A stretch of DNA of 64,000 nt from Idiomarina aminovorans (GTDB lineage: Bacteria; Pseudomonadota; Gammaproteobacteria; Enterobacterales; Alteromonadaceae): positions 1-64,000 of the forward strand of contig NZ_JAKNDA010000008.1 of assembly GCF_023155095.1 (NCBI RefSeq). Reading direction: 5' to 3'. Below the pieces are notes generated by a model, which was not told where the DNA came from, did no database searches, and worked only from the letters and a program-made list of their open reading frames with translations. A program made the position numbers and the translations under genes. Shown here in pieces: positions 9,301 through 18,754 of this stretch. The first letter of the stretch is position 1. Each line of letters begins with the position of its first letter.

Positions 9301-10890
9301 ATGTCTGAATCGAGCTTGCAGAACGAAGTCGCGAAACGTCGTACTTTTGCCATTATTTCTCACCCGGATGCCGGTAAAACAACGATTACCGAAAAAGTTT
9401 TGTTGCACGGTAATCAAATTCAGAAAGCCGGTACGGTAAAAGGAAAAAAGTCGGGTCAACATGCAAAATCTGACTGGATGCAGATGGAGCAGGAAAGGGG
9501 CATTTCAGTCACCACTTCTGTTATGCAGTTTCCCTATAACGATGCGCTGGTAAACTTATTGGATACACCGGGACACGAAGATTTCTCGGAAGATACCTAT
9601 CGTACGCTGACGGCAGTTGATTCTTGCCTGATGGTTATTGACGGAGCCAAAGGTGTCGAGGATCGTACCATTAAGTTAATGGAAGTCACCCGACTGCGCG
9701 ACACACCCATCATCACATTTATGAACAAACTTGACCGCGACATTCGAGACCCTCTTGAGTTACTGGATGAAGTTGAGGATGTTCTGAAAATTATGTGCGC
9801 CCCTATTACCTGGCCAATTGGTTCTGGTAAGAATTTTAAAGGCGTATATCACCTTCTTAAAGACGAGGCCATTTTATATAAAACCGGTCAGGGGCATCGC
9901 ATTCAGGAAGAAAATATTATCAAAGGGCTTGATAACCCCGAACTGGATGAACGGCTCGGTGTCTGGGCCGATGAATTACGCGAACAAATTGAGTTGGTAA
10001 ACGGTGCATCCAATCCATATGATAAAGAACTGTTTCTGGCCGGCGAACTGACCCCGGTATTCTTTGGTACCGCACTGGGTAACTTTGGGGTTGATCATAT
10101 GCTGGATGGTTTGGTTGAGTGGGCACCGCAACCGCAACCCCGTGAAACCAATCAAAATAAGAGTATTAGCGCTAAGAATGGCGATTTTTCCGGCTTTATC
10201 TTTAAAATTCAGGCCAATATGGATCCGCGTCACCGTGACCGTGTTGCTTTCTTGCGAATTGTTTCCGGTAAATATGAAAAAGGCATGAAAATGCGTCAGG
10301 TGCGTACCGGTAAAGATGTGCGTATTAGTGACGCCTTAACGTTCCTGGCAGGCGACCGGTCTCATGTCGAAGAAGCTTACCCCGGTGATATCATTGGCCT
10401 GCATAACCATGGCACCATTCAAATAGGCGATACTTTCACCGCTGGCGAAGACTTTAAGTTCAGCGGTATTCCTAACTTTGCTCCTGAGCTTTTCCGTCGT
10501 ATCCGTTTAAAAGATCCGCTCAAACAGAAGCAGCTTCTGAAAGGCTTGGTACAGTTGTCAGAAGAAGGCGCTGTACAGGTTTTCCGTCCGTTTATTAGCA
10601 ACGATTTGATTGTCGGCGCAGTGGGTGTGCTGCAGTTTGATGTTGTGGTTCACCGGTTGAGAACGGAATATAAAGTAGACGCGATGTACGAAAATATTAA
10701 CGTTTCGACAGCGCGCTGGGTAAGCAGTAAAGATGAGAAGAAACTGGATGAGTTTCGCCGAAAAGCTGAGTCTAACCTGGCATTAGATGGTGGTGATAAT
10801 CTGACTTATATTGCGCCTACTATGGTGAACCTGAGCTTAGCGGAAGAACGCTATCCCGATATTGAGTTTACTCATACGCGCGAACATTAG
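9301..10890 (+). CDS. prfC: Peptide chain release factor 3
   Basis: RF3 is the translational GTPase that removes RF1/RF2 from the ribosome after termination. The 529-residue product carries G1 (SHPDAGKTT), a [11 protein letters not shown] switch segment, G3 (DTPGHEDF) and G4 (NKLDRD). The RF3-specific domains II and III follow, with conserved [10 protein letters not shown] near the C terminus. The ATG at 9301 is chosen over an in-frame TTG directly before it. It is followed after 5 bases by the tatD-family gene, and both probably share a transcript. Confidence 0.97.
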   Translation: MSESSLQNEVAKRRTFAIISHPDAGKTTITEKVLLHGNQIQKAGTVKGKKSGQHAKSDWMQMEQERGISVTTSVMQFPYNDALVNLLDTPGHEDFSEDTYRTLTAVDSCLMVIDGAKGVEDRTIKLMEVTRLRDTPIITFMNKLDRDIRDPLELLDEVEDVLKIMCAPITWPIGSGKNFKGVYHLLKDEAILYKTGQGHRIQEENIIKGLDNPELDERLGVWADELREQIELVNGASNPYDKELFLAGELTPVFFGTALGNFGVDHMLDGLVEWAPQPQPRETNQNKSISAKNGDFSGFIFKIQANMDPRHRDRVAFLRIVSGKYEKGMKMRQVRTGKDVRISDALTFLAGDRSHVEEAYPGDIIGLHNHGTIQIGDTFTAGEDFKFSGIPNFAPELFRRIRLKDPLKQKQLLKGLVQLSEEGAVQVFRPFISNDLIVGAVGVLQFDVVVHRLRTEYKVDAMYENINVSTARWVSSKDEKKLDEFRRKAESNLALDGGDNLTYIAPTMVNLSLAEERYPDIEFTHTREH

Positions 10891-10895
10891 GGGTT

Positions 10896-11693
10896 ATGAA
10901 TAAGCTCTACGACACTCATTGCCATATTGACTTTAAGGTGTTTAATAATGACCGAGGGCCAGTGGTCAAAAATGCTTCTGAAGCTGGAGTAGAGCGTTTT
11001 ATGGTGCCGGGCGTCAGTGCTGAGCAGTGGCCCCGGTTACAACAACACGTCGAACAATTCCCGAGCTGGCGCTTTGCTCTGGGGTTGCACCCCTGGTTTA
11101 TAAAACAACATAACCGACATCAGCTAAGCGAACTTGAGCAGGCGCTAAGCAACCAGCATAAACGCTTGCGGGCAGTCGGTGAAATTGGTCTGGATGCAAC
11201 CTGCGATAATGCAGACTTACAGCGCGAGCTCTTTATTGAGCAACTTAAGTTAGCTAAGCAGTTTCGTTTACCCGCCATTATTCATCATCGTAAAACTCTG
11301 GAAACAACACACCCATTAGTTAAGCAATATGGTCCGGAATCTGGCGTTATACACGCGTTCAGCGGAAGCTACGAGCAGGCTATGAAGTTTGTTGATTGCG
11401 GCTATAAACTGGGTGTTGGAGGAGTAATTACTTACCCCCGTGCTCAAAAAACGCGTCAGGCTATAGCCAAAGTGCCTTTATCGGCTCTGGTGCTTGAGAC
11501 AGACTCTCCGGATATGCCTATTTGTGGACACCAGGGAGAGCGCAATGAACCAGCAAGGGTAGCAAAGGTTCTGGAGGCTTTAGCTGATTTAAGAGAAATG
11601 AGTAAAGACTCACTCAGCGAAGTTCTTTGGAAAAACAGCTGTGAACTCTTTAATGACGCTCCACCTGCCAGTAACGGTCACGTATCCGGTTAA
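10896..11693 (+). CDS. yjjV: TatD-family metal-dependent hydrolase (YjjV-like)
   Basis: The 265-residue protein is a TatD-type TIM-barrel metal-dependent DNase/hydrolase. Metal-binding and catalytic motifs are all visible: THCHID near the N terminus, GEIGLD (Glu), IIHHRKT, VIHAFSGS and LETDSPDM (catalytic Asp). Overall resemblance and its place next to prfC fit YjjV rather than TatD or YcfH. Substrates of YjjV-type enzymes are not firmly defined. Its 3' end overlaps the 3' end of the convergent smp gene by 44 bp, so no terminator separates them. Confidence 0.9.
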   Translation: MNKLYDTHCHIDFKVFNNDRGPVVKNASEAGVERFMVPGVSAEQWPRLQQHVEQFPSWRFALGLHPWFIKQHNRHQLSELEQALSNQHKRLRAVGEIGLDATCDNADLQRELFIEQLKLAKQFRLPAIIHHRKTLETTHPLVKQYGPESGVIHAFSGSYEQAMKFVDCGYKLGVGGVITYPRAQKTRQAIAKVPLSALVLETDSPDMPICGHQGERNEPARVAKVLEALADLREMSKDSLSEVLWKNSCELFNDAPPASNGHVSG

Positions 11694-12282
11694 AGCCCAG
11701 CATGATAAATACCCCTGCTAACATTGCCAGCAACAAGAGTAGTTTGCCTTGTTGCATAAGGCCATTGTGAGCTTTCTGGCTTTGTTTGAGCAAAAGTTTC
11801 TTATCAAAAACCACTTGCAGGTATCCGCTGACGTCATTTTCAAGGCTAATTTCCTCTACCAGCACCCAGGGCTCTGAGGTAGATTCGCTGGCTGGCCAGT
11901 CAATAATGGAGGCACTGACACCACTATGTACCAGTAGTTCGCCAAAGCGGTTGCGAATGCTTGCTGCCAGTATTTCAGGTTGTCCGGCTATATGTTCGGT
12001 TAGCGCGGTTAAACGCTCGGTATTTTGATGTTCAAGCCAGTAGTGAGCTTCGTGTTCAGCTTGGTCCATCATTAACTGGGTAACGGATTGTGTTTGCGAG
12101 AACAGTTGCTGTTGCGACTGGACACTGGCAATATTCCAGACATTAATAATAATCAACAGCAAACCACCGGCAGCAGCCAGGCGAAGCGCGCGTTTCATTA
12201 TAATGCGAAGAATCGCTCGGTTTTTATTGTTAAACAATAAGCCTTTTAATTGGTGCCATTGCTTAAGTTCTTTTAATCGCAT
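11650..12282 (-). CDS. smp: Smp/YtjB-family membrane protein (AhpA-like)
   Basis: The 210-residue protein has an N-terminal membrane segment (about residues 32-50, AAAGGLLLIIINVW), a periplasmic domain and a second hydrophobic segment near the C terminus (LLLLLAMLAGVFIML). This is the layout of the Smp/YtjB family found divergent from serB in enterics and vibrios. The family's role is poorly defined. The ATG at 12282 gives the usual MRLKELKQW-like start; an upstream in-frame ATG at 12318 would run into serB. Only 27 bases separate it from divergent serB, so each promoter must reach into the other gene. Confidence 0.82.
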   Translation of the reverse strand: MRLKELKQWHQLKGLLFNNKNRAILRIIMKRALRLAAAGGLLLIIINVWNIASVQSQQQLFSQTQSVTQLMMDQAEHEAHYWLEHQNTERLTALTEHIAGQPEILAASIRNRFGELLVHSGVSASIIDWPASESTSEPWVLVEEISLENDVSGYLQVVFDKKLLLKQSQKAHNGLMQQGKLLLLLAMLAGVFIMLGFNRIRDRYWQVERH

Positions 12283-12309
12283 GGGTTCAGCCCAGGAGTT
12301 TTCGGTAAA

Positions 12310-12972
12310 ATGAAACACAGTTCCGGTTTAATCGTTTTCGACATGGATTCTACCTTAATTCATATTGAGTGTATTGACGAAATTGCACGATTAAATAACC
12401 GTTATACTAAAGTCTCAGCAATAACGGAAGCTGCGATGAGGGGGGGAATTGACTTTGGCGAGAGCTTGCAGCAACGCGTAGCTTGTTTAAAAGGCGTTGA
12501 AGAATCCGACCTGGAAAAATTATTCGACCCTATTCCGTTTAACTCCGGAGCGGCGGAACTCATTCAGACTTTAAAAGCTGCTGGCTGGAAAACCGCGTTA
12601 GTTTCCGGAGGCTTCACCTGGTTTGCCGACAGGGTTCAACAGGAATTGAATCTGGACGCTGTGGTCGCCAATACACTAGAAGTTGCCAATGGCTATTTAA
12701 CGGGAAAGGTGTTGGGAGAAATTGTCGATGCAAAAGTGAAAGCTCAACAACTTAAGGTACTGGCCGAAAAGTGGCAGATACCAGCCAGCCGGACAGTTGC
12801 CGTGGGTGACGGTGCCAATGATGCTCTCATGCTTAAAATGGCGGCTGTTGGTATCGCTTTTAATGCAAAGCCTGCGTTGCAGGCTGTCGCTGACTGTTCC
12901 GTAAACTCCAATAATTTAATGGGGGTAATGGCTTGTATGAAGCATTCAAAGCTTATTGATCCAATTGTTTAA
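12310..12972 (+). CDS. serB: Phosphoserine phosphatase, catalytic-core-only form
   Basis: SerB dephosphorylates phosphoserine in the last step of serine synthesis. The HAD motifs are complete: motif I DMDST (catalytic Asp), motif II SGGF, Lys in the AKVKAQQL region and motif III GDGANDALML. At 220 residues it lacks the ~100-residue N-terminal ACT-like domain of E. coli SerB (322 residues) and starts directly at the HAD core. There is no room for the missing part because smp lies divergently 27 bases away. A clear AGGAG stands 11 bases before the ATG. Its end overlaps the convergent PilZ gene by 27 bp. Confidence 0.93.
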   Translation: MKHSSGLIVFDMDSTLIHIECIDEIARLNNRYTKVSAITEAAMRGGIDFGESLQQRVACLKGVEESDLEKLFDPIPFNSGAAELIQTLKAAGWKTALVSGGFTWFADRVQQELNLDAVVANTLEVANGYLTGKVLGEIVDAKVKAQQLKVLAEKWQIPASRTVAVGDGANDALMLKMAAVGIAFNAKPALQAVADCSVNSNNLMGVMACMKHSKLIDPIV

Positions 12973-15450
12973 ACGCTCTCGTTGCTCATTGATGGTGTCG
13001 GTATCTGGCAAAGCAAACTCGAGTAAACTCTCGGTAACATCAACGATATCTGCAATGCCATAAACCTGCCATAAGTCTTCTTCAATTTCCTGTGCCCTAT
13101 AAGCGGCATAACGATTAATGTAATAAAGTTCTGCCTGAATAAACTGCGTATCAGGACGTCCTGTTCTGGACAGAGACACGGTTGCCGCCCGAAAAATTGA
13201 GTTAGGTAAGCATTGCTCAATAAAGGATTCAATGGCGTGATTATCATTACTTTTCAGCCACTGAGTCTGAATTATATCTTCACCACTTTGACGATAAAGT
13301 CGTAGCAAAAGTAATAAAGTAACGGGCTCTGAGGTACGATCCATATCGTTCAATCGTGGCAGGAGCTCGTTAGCGACGGCAGCCCCCCGTAATAAAGGTT
13401 GCAGGTTTAGAGCTCTATGCTGACTTCCCGGGAATTTAGATAATAACCTACCCCAGTCTGAAGGCCAGTTGGACAAACCGGCTCGGCGTACCGATGTTTT
13501 TCGTTTTTTATTTCTGTAGAGAAAAACCGGTAGAGAACCCGGAGTATCGCAATATAAATTGCGAAGACAAAGACCCAGACCATTTATCGACGTGTTTTCA
13601 ATTTGCAGTTGAAGCAGGTCACGCTGCTCCCTGATTAAGAAACTTATGAACTGCGCTCCCATGTGTTGTTCTTTATCGCCATCTATTCTGAGACGTAACG
13701 TTGTGCGAGCCTCGTCAATAGAAGCGATGGTGTAACTTAAGCGCTCTAATTTTGCTTTCTTATACAGCTTTTGAAAACCACTCATGGATATTTCGACGTT
13801 ATCCCCTTTCTCAGCAGAGAGCGGGGTATCAATCTGCACTTGTAAGCCGCTGATGGAAAGATCAATGATCATACCGTCACGAACAAATTTACCCACTTTA
13901 ACCCGGCAACGACTGCGGTAACTAAAACGCTTTTCGCTGCGTAAATTAATAAATTCAAGCCGTGTTTCCCTAGTGCGAACAGGAACCCCCGGAGGATGAA
14001 CGAAAACTTTTAATGACGACAGTTGCTCTTTATCGAGCTCAGTATCAAAAAAGCCGTTTAAGCTGTCCGTGATATCGTTTACTACTGCCATATATCGCAA
14101 CGGAGCAATTGCTCTTTTGACTTCTTCTGTTGGCGGGTTTAACCGAAATGGAACGTCCACATTTTCGGGAACGCTTTGAGGCTTCCACGCCTGATTCAGG
14201 TCAACCCGGCGTAAATCAATTTGATAAACTCTCCACGACGCTTTTTGACTACCGAACGCGACATAGGTGTCCCAGAGTCCGGTTTTCTGAAGCTCTTCAA
14301 CCGTTGCGGAGTAATTGTATATTTTACCTCTGGCGGTAATTGAAAAGGTCAGAACCAATAATCTGGCATGGTTCTTTTCAGTTAAATCCTGCAACAACCA
14401 ACCACTGCGCCTGACGTTAAAAATAGAGCCAAAGCTGATTTGGTTCAGTTCGTTAATCCAGTTATTAAGAATAAAGCGATTATTATCGGTGGTTAAAATG
14501 TAATCGGCCACGAGTTGTCGGTTTGACTCCGAGAAAAACACCGGCAACTGCTGCATTCTGGGCAGCAAAAACTGCTCATGCCCTTTATTAATGATGGTGT
14601 TATAAGTGTTATCTACATTAACACGGTAGCGTTTTTTATAGCCGTTGATAAAGCGATGGAAAAATTTATCCAGCTCTGCAGAATGGTAGTCGGGATCCCG
14701 GTTTAAACTGAGATAATGTTTGTCGTTAGTTTCCTGTATGCCCACAACCCGATAAGGAATACGAGTTTCAGAATCTACCGTGAACTCTTTTGCTAAACCG
14801 GTAAAATACAACGATAGGGCATCGTCGTATTTCAGGTTGTGGTCGTCGTTAACTCGTACCCGCATACCGGTAATTGAAATATCAGTTGTTACCGCCCGGT
14901 AAGTCTTTCCTTGACTGTCCTCAATACCGACTTCAATGGTAAAGTTCATGCGCTCTTCGGCGCGGTAAGGATATTGACCAAAGTGGAATGTTTCTAACAG
15001 GTACGATTGCGCTTCATTATCAGCGCTTAAGAATGGAGACTGGCCACTTAAAGGCTCGGCATTATGTTCTGCCAGACTTTGAGCAAAGGCTCTTTCTTCT
15101 TCACGGGCTTGACGCAAGTGGTTGTCTGCATCAAGTATTTGCTCAAATGTATCCTGTGTGAAAACGCCTTTATAGGTTTCCAGACCGCGTTCAAAAATTT
15201 CGATGGCAACATCGTCAAGCTGATGTCGGCGTCCGTTATATTCATAGGGGCGGCATTCGCCATCGACCTGGTTGCGTAAATCAACAGTACGGTGACAAGG
15301 GGCGGCTAAACGTCTAAGCTCCATTTTTAGTTTGAAGCGGGTCGGGCCATCTTCGTTTTCAGTTAAAGACTGGAACAGTGTATCAAAGTCGGTATCGTAA
15401 ACGAGCGGCTTTAACTGATCGATAAATTGGTCAAAATACTGATTAGGCAT
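12946..15450 (-). CDS. Large protein with two PilZ (c-di-GMP-binding) domains
   Basis: This 834-residue soluble protein contains two PilZ domains, each with both ligand motifs. The first is near residues 163-200 (RAEER, then DISITG); the second near 505-540 (RSEKR, then DLSISG). Both should bind cyclic di-GMP. The N-terminal ~160 residues, the ~300-residue linker and the C-terminal ~290 residues resemble nothing I can name, and I see no membrane segment or enzyme motif. The ATG at 15450 is preferred to a TTG one codon upstream. It lies between serB and radA, replacing the direct serB-radA link of E. coli. The effector role is inferred from PilZ only. Confidence 0.88.
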   Translation of the reverse strand: MPNQYFDQFIDQLKPLVYDTDFDTLFQSLTENEDGPTRFKLKMELRRLAAPCHRTVDLRNQVDGECRPYEYNGRRHQLDDVAIEIFERGLETYKGVFTQDTFEQILDADNHLRQAREEERAFAQSLAEHNAEPLSGQSPFLSADNEAQSYLLETFHFGQYPYRAEERMNFTIEVGIEDSQGKTYRAVTTDISITGMRVRVNDDHNLKYDDALSLYFTGLAKEFTVDSETRIPYRVVGIQETNDKHYLSLNRDPDYHSAELDKFFHRFINGYKKRYRVNVDNTYNTIINKGHEQFLLPRMQQLPVFFSESNRQLVADYILTTDNNRFILNNWINELNQISFGSIFNVRRSGWLLQDLTEKNHARLLVLTFSITARGKIYNYSATVEELQKTGLWDTYVAFGSQKASWRVYQIDLRRVDLNQAWKPQSVPENVDVPFRLNPPTEEVKRAIAPLRYMAVVNDITDSLNGFFDTELDKEQLSSLKVFVHPPGVPVRTRETRLEFINLRSEKRFSYRSRCRVKVGKFVRDGMIIDLSISGLQVQIDTPLSAEKGDNVEISMSGFQKLYKKAKLERLSYTIASIDEARTTLRLRIDGDKEQHMGAQFISFLIREQRDLLQLQIENTSINGLGLCLRNLYCDTPGSLPVFLYRNKKRKTSVRRAGLSNWPSDWGRLLSKFPGSQHRALNLQPLLRGAAVANELLPRLNDMDRTSEPVTLLLLLRLYRQSGEDIIQTQWLKSNDNHAIESFIEQCLPNSIFRAATVSLSRTGRPDTQFIQAELYYINRYAAYRAQEIEEDLWQVYGIADIVDVTESLLEFALPDTDTINEQRERLNNWINKL

Positions 15451-15514
15451 CAAAATCTACTATTTTTATCATTATTCTTGAGTAATACATCATCATAAAA
15501 CGAGAAGCAGACGA

Positions 15515-16879
15515 ATGGCAAAAGCAAAAAGTGCGTATGTGTGTAATGATTGCGGTGCAGACTTCCCTCGCTGGTTAGGACAATGCCCAGAGTGTAAGGC
15601 CTGGAACACGCTTACCGAAATTCGTTTAACCTCTAAAACAACGACAAATACAGCGGACCGTCAGGGCTTTAGTGGTATCACCGAAGGCAGAGTACAAACC
15701 CTTAACGAAGTGGACTTACAAGAAGTACCGCGGTTTAGTGCCGGTTTTCAGGAATTTGACCGAGTTTTGGGCGGCGGAGTTGTGCCGGGGTCGGCGATAT
15801 TGATAGGTGGCTCACCCGGAGCCGGAAAAAGTACCTTATTGCTGCAAACTCTTTGTAAACTGGCCGAGCTAATGCCTGCGTTGTACGTTACAGGCGAGGA
15901 GTCGCTGCAGCAAGTTGCTATGCGGGCACAACGACTGAACCTGCCAACCGATAAGCTGCGTATGCTGTCAGAAACCTCGGTAGAGAGCATTTGTCAGCTG
16001 GCTGACAAAGAAAAGCCAGCCATTATGGTCATTGATTCTATTCAGGTGATGCACATGGCAGATATTCAGTCGGCGCCGGGCAGTGTTTCTCAGGTACGCG
16101 AATCCGCCGCCTTTTTAACACGTTACGCAAAGCAAAAAAATGTCGCCATTATTATGGTAGGCCACGTGACCAAAGAAGGGCATCTGGCTGGTCCGAAAGT
16201 TCTGGAACATTGCATTGACTGCTCCGTACTTCTGGATGGCTCCTCAGACTCCCGTTATCGTACCCTGCGAGGCACCAAGAACCGTTTCGGTGCGGTCAAC
16301 GAGCTCGGCGTGTTTGCAATGACAGGCGGTGGGTTGAAAGAAGTCTCGAATCCTTCGGCGATATTTCTGCAACGAGCAGAAGATCAGGGCAATGGCTCGG
16401 TGGTCATGGTGATTTGGGAAGGTACCCGGCCGTTGCTGGTGGAGATTCAGGCTCTAGTGGACTATTCCGCACTGGCTAATCCCCGGCGGGTTGCTGTAGG
16501 ACTTGAAGCAACCCGGCTGGCATTGCTATTAGCGGTTTTGCACCAGCATGGCGGCTTACAAGTGTCTGATCAAGACGTTTTTGTGAATGTGGTTGGCGGG
16601 GTCAAGGTCTCAGAAACCTCTGCGGACTTAGCCTTATTGTTAGCCATAGTTTCCAGTTTTAAAGGTGAACCTTTAGCTCGGGAACTCATCGTGTTTGGAG
16701 AAGTTGGACTGGCCGGTGAAATACGACCGGTACCCAATGGTCTGGAACGATTAAATGAGGCAGCTAAACACGGTTTCAAAAAAGCCATTGTCCCCATTGG
16801 TAATACGCCGAAAACTTCACCCCAAGGAATGGAAGTCATTGGTGTGAAGAATCTTCAGCAAGCGTTGGATGTGATGTAA
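15515..16879 (+). CDS. radA: DNA repair protein RadA
   Basis: RadA (Sms) is a RecA-like ATPase and hexameric helicase that drives branch migration in recombination. The 454-residue product has an N-terminal C4 zinc motif (CNDCGADFPRWLGQCPEC) and Walker A GGSPGAGKST. The RadA-specific KNRFG motif (RGTKNRFGAVNELG) and a C-terminal Lon-protease-like domain follow. The gene diverges from the PilZ gene across 64 bases and is convergent with ettA, with one strong hairpin between them. Confidence 0.97.
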   Translation: MAKAKSAYVCNDCGADFPRWLGQCPECKAWNTLTEIRLTSKTTTNTADRQGFSGITEGRVQTLNEVDLQEVPRFSAGFQEFDRVLGGGVVPGSAILIGGSPGAGKSTLLLQTLCKLAELMPALYVTGEESLQQVAMRAQRLNLPTDKLRMLSETSVESICQLADKEKPAIMVIDSIQVMHMADIQSAPGSVSQVRESAAFLTRYAKQKNVAIIMVGHVTKEGHLAGPKVLEHCIDCSVLLDGSSDSRYRTLRGTKNRFGAVNELGVFAMTGGGLKEVSNPSAIFLQRAEDQGNGSVVMVIWEGTRPLLVEIQALVDYSALANPRRVAVGLEATRLALLLAVLHQHGGLQVSDQDVFVNVVGGVKVSETSADLALLLAIVSSFKGEPLARELIVFGEVGLAGEIRPVPNGLERLNEAAKHGFKKAIVPIGNTPKTSPQGMEVIGVKNLQQALDVM

Positions 16880-16894
16880 CTGGTGGGGGTAAAA

Positions 16895-16918
16895 AAGGGG
16901 AGCCAGTAAGCTCCCCTT
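16895..16918 (-). terminator. Terminator between radA and ettA
   Basis: A 9-bp stem (16895-16903 with 16910-16918, GC-rich core) has six A residues on its left. On the minus strand this reads as hairpin plus a T run, so it best terminates ettA. On the plus strand the hairpin may serve radA more weakly. Confidence 0.75.
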
Positions 16919-16930
16919 ATGACTCTCCCA

Positions 16931-18595
16931 TTAACCAATCGGTTTGTATTTAATGCGATGCGGCTCCATAGCCTGCTCACCGAATTGTTCTTTCATGTAA
17001 GCTTCGTAATCGCTGTAGTTCCCCTCATAGAACACCACTTCGCCCTCGTCGCGGTAATCCAGAATATGAGTCGCGATACGGTCAAGGAACCAACGGTCGT
17101 GCGAGATAACCATAGCTGAACCCGGGAATTCCAGAATGGCTTCTTCCAGTGCTCGCAAGGTTTCAACGTCCAGGTCGTTGGTCGGCTCATCGAGTAACAA
17201 TGTGTTGCCACCGGCCTTTAGCAGTTTGGCTAGATGTATGCGGTTACGTTCACCACCGGACAACTCGCCAATGCGTTTTTGCTGGTCGGTACCGCGGAAG
17301 TTAAAACGACCAACGTAGGCTCGGCCATTCACTTCAAAGTTGCCAATTTTTAAAATGTCGTTACCGTCAGTAATTTCTTCAAAAACGGTTTTGCGGTCAT
17401 CCATGTCATTGCGGAACTGATCAACACTGGCCAGTTGTACGGTTTCACCCAATTCGATAGAGCCACCGTCAGGCTTTTCTTCGCCGCTTATCATGCGGAA
17501 CAAGGTTGATTTACCGGCACCGTTAGGGCCGATAATACCGACAATAGCGCCTTTCGGAACGCTAAAGCTTAAGTTATCAATCAGTTGGTGTTTTTCGTAA
17601 GCTTTGCTAATGCCATTAACTTCAATGACTTTATCACCCAAACGCGGACCGGGTGGAATAAACAGCTCATTGGTCTCGTTGCGTTTCTGGTAATCGCCGC
17701 TTTGCAGCTCTTCAAAGCGGTTAAGACGAGCTTTGCTTTTTGCCTGGCGGCCTTTGGGGTTAGTACGTACCCACTCCAGCTCTTGTTTAATGGTGCGTTG
17801 GCGCGCTTTTTCAGAGCGTTCTTCCTGCTCCAGTCGTTTTTCCTTTTGCTCCAGCCAGGAAGAATAGTTACCTTCCCAGGGAATACCATGACCACGGTCG
17901 AGCTCGAGGATCCAGCCCGCAACGTTATCAAGAAAGTAACGGTCATGGGTAATGGCTACAACGGTTCCGGTGTAGTCATGCAAGAAGCGCTCTAACCACG
18001 CAACAGACTCCGCATCTAAGTGGTTAGTTGGCTCATCAAGAAGCAGCATGTCTGGCTTTGATAGTAACAGACGGCAGATAGCAACACGGCGACGCTCACC
18101 ACCGGATAAGTTACCAATTTTAGCGTCCCAGTCAGGCAGACGCAGGGCATCAGCGGCACGCTCAAGAATATTGTCGATGTTATGACCGTCTTTTGCCTGC
18201 AACAAGGCTTCTAATTCGCCTTGTTCTTTCGCCAGGGCATCAAAGTCAGCATTTTCGTCGGCATAAGCGGCATAAATTTCGTCCAGTTTTGCAAACGCTT
18301 CTTTGACATCTGCTACCGCTTCTTCAACGGTTTCTTTTACCGTTTTGTTCTCGTCCAGTTGCGGTTCCTGAGGCAGGTAACCAATTTGAGTACCAGACAG
18401 CGCGCGGGCTTCACCCTCGTACTCGGTATCAACCCCCGCCATAATGCGTAGCAAGGTTGATTTACCGGCACCGTTAACACCCAAAACACCAATTTTGGCG
18501 CCCGGAAAAAACGACAAAGAAATGTCTTTTAAGATGGTTTTCTTCGGTGGAACAACTTTGCTCACCTGAGACATTGAATAGATATATTGCGCCAT
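16931..18595 (-). CDS. ettA: Energy-dependent translational throttle protein EttA
   Basis: EttA is an ABC-F protein that binds the ribosomal E site and gates entry into elongation according to ADP/ATP ratio. The 554-residue product has two ABC ATPase domains: Walker A GVNGAGKST and GPNGAGKST, signatures NLSGGERRRV and ELSGGERNRI, and DEPTNHLD / DEPTNDLD. The linker between them has the arginine- and lysine-rich PtIM helices (about residues 240-320). EttA's arm insertion in domain 1 is present, and the protein has the family's usual length (555 in E. coli). No membrane domain is encoded nearby, consistent with ABC-F. Confidence 0.96.
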   Translation of the reverse strand: MAQYIYSMSQVSKVVPPKKTILKDISLSFFPGAKIGVLGVNGAGKSTLLRIMAGVDTEYEGEARALSGTQIGYLPQEPQLDENKTVKETVEEAVADVKEAFAKLDEIYAAYADENADFDALAKEQGELEALLQAKDGHNIDNILERAADALRLPDWDAKIGNLSGGERRRVAICRLLLSKPDMLLLDEPTNHLDAESVAWLERFLHDYTGTVVAITHDRYFLDNVAGWILELDRGHGIPWEGNYSSWLEQKEKRLEQEERSEKARQRTIKQELEWVRTNPKGRQAKSKARLNRFEELQSGDYQKRNETNELFIPPGPRLGDKVIEVNGISKAYEKHQLIDNLSFSVPKGAIVGIIGPNGAGKSTLFRMISGEEKPDGGSIELGETVQLASVDQFRNDMDDRKTVFEEITDGNDILKIGNFEVNGRAYVGRFNFRGTDQQKRIGELSGGERNRIHLAKLLKAGGNTLLLDEPTNDLDVETLRALEEAILEFPGSAMVISHDRWFLDRIATHILDYRDEGEVVFYEGNYSDYEAYMKEQFGEQAMEPHRIKYKPIG

Positions 18596-18754
18596 AGTGA
18601 CGTAAAATCCTTCCTATCAAGTAAAAAGTTACCGCATAGTTTACTGTGATTTACGAACATCCCCAAACTTTGTTGCGCTGAAGTAGGCACTCTTTTGTGT
18701 TTTAAGGTAAAATACTGGATAAATTAAGACCATTTAATAATTTGGAGAGCTGTA

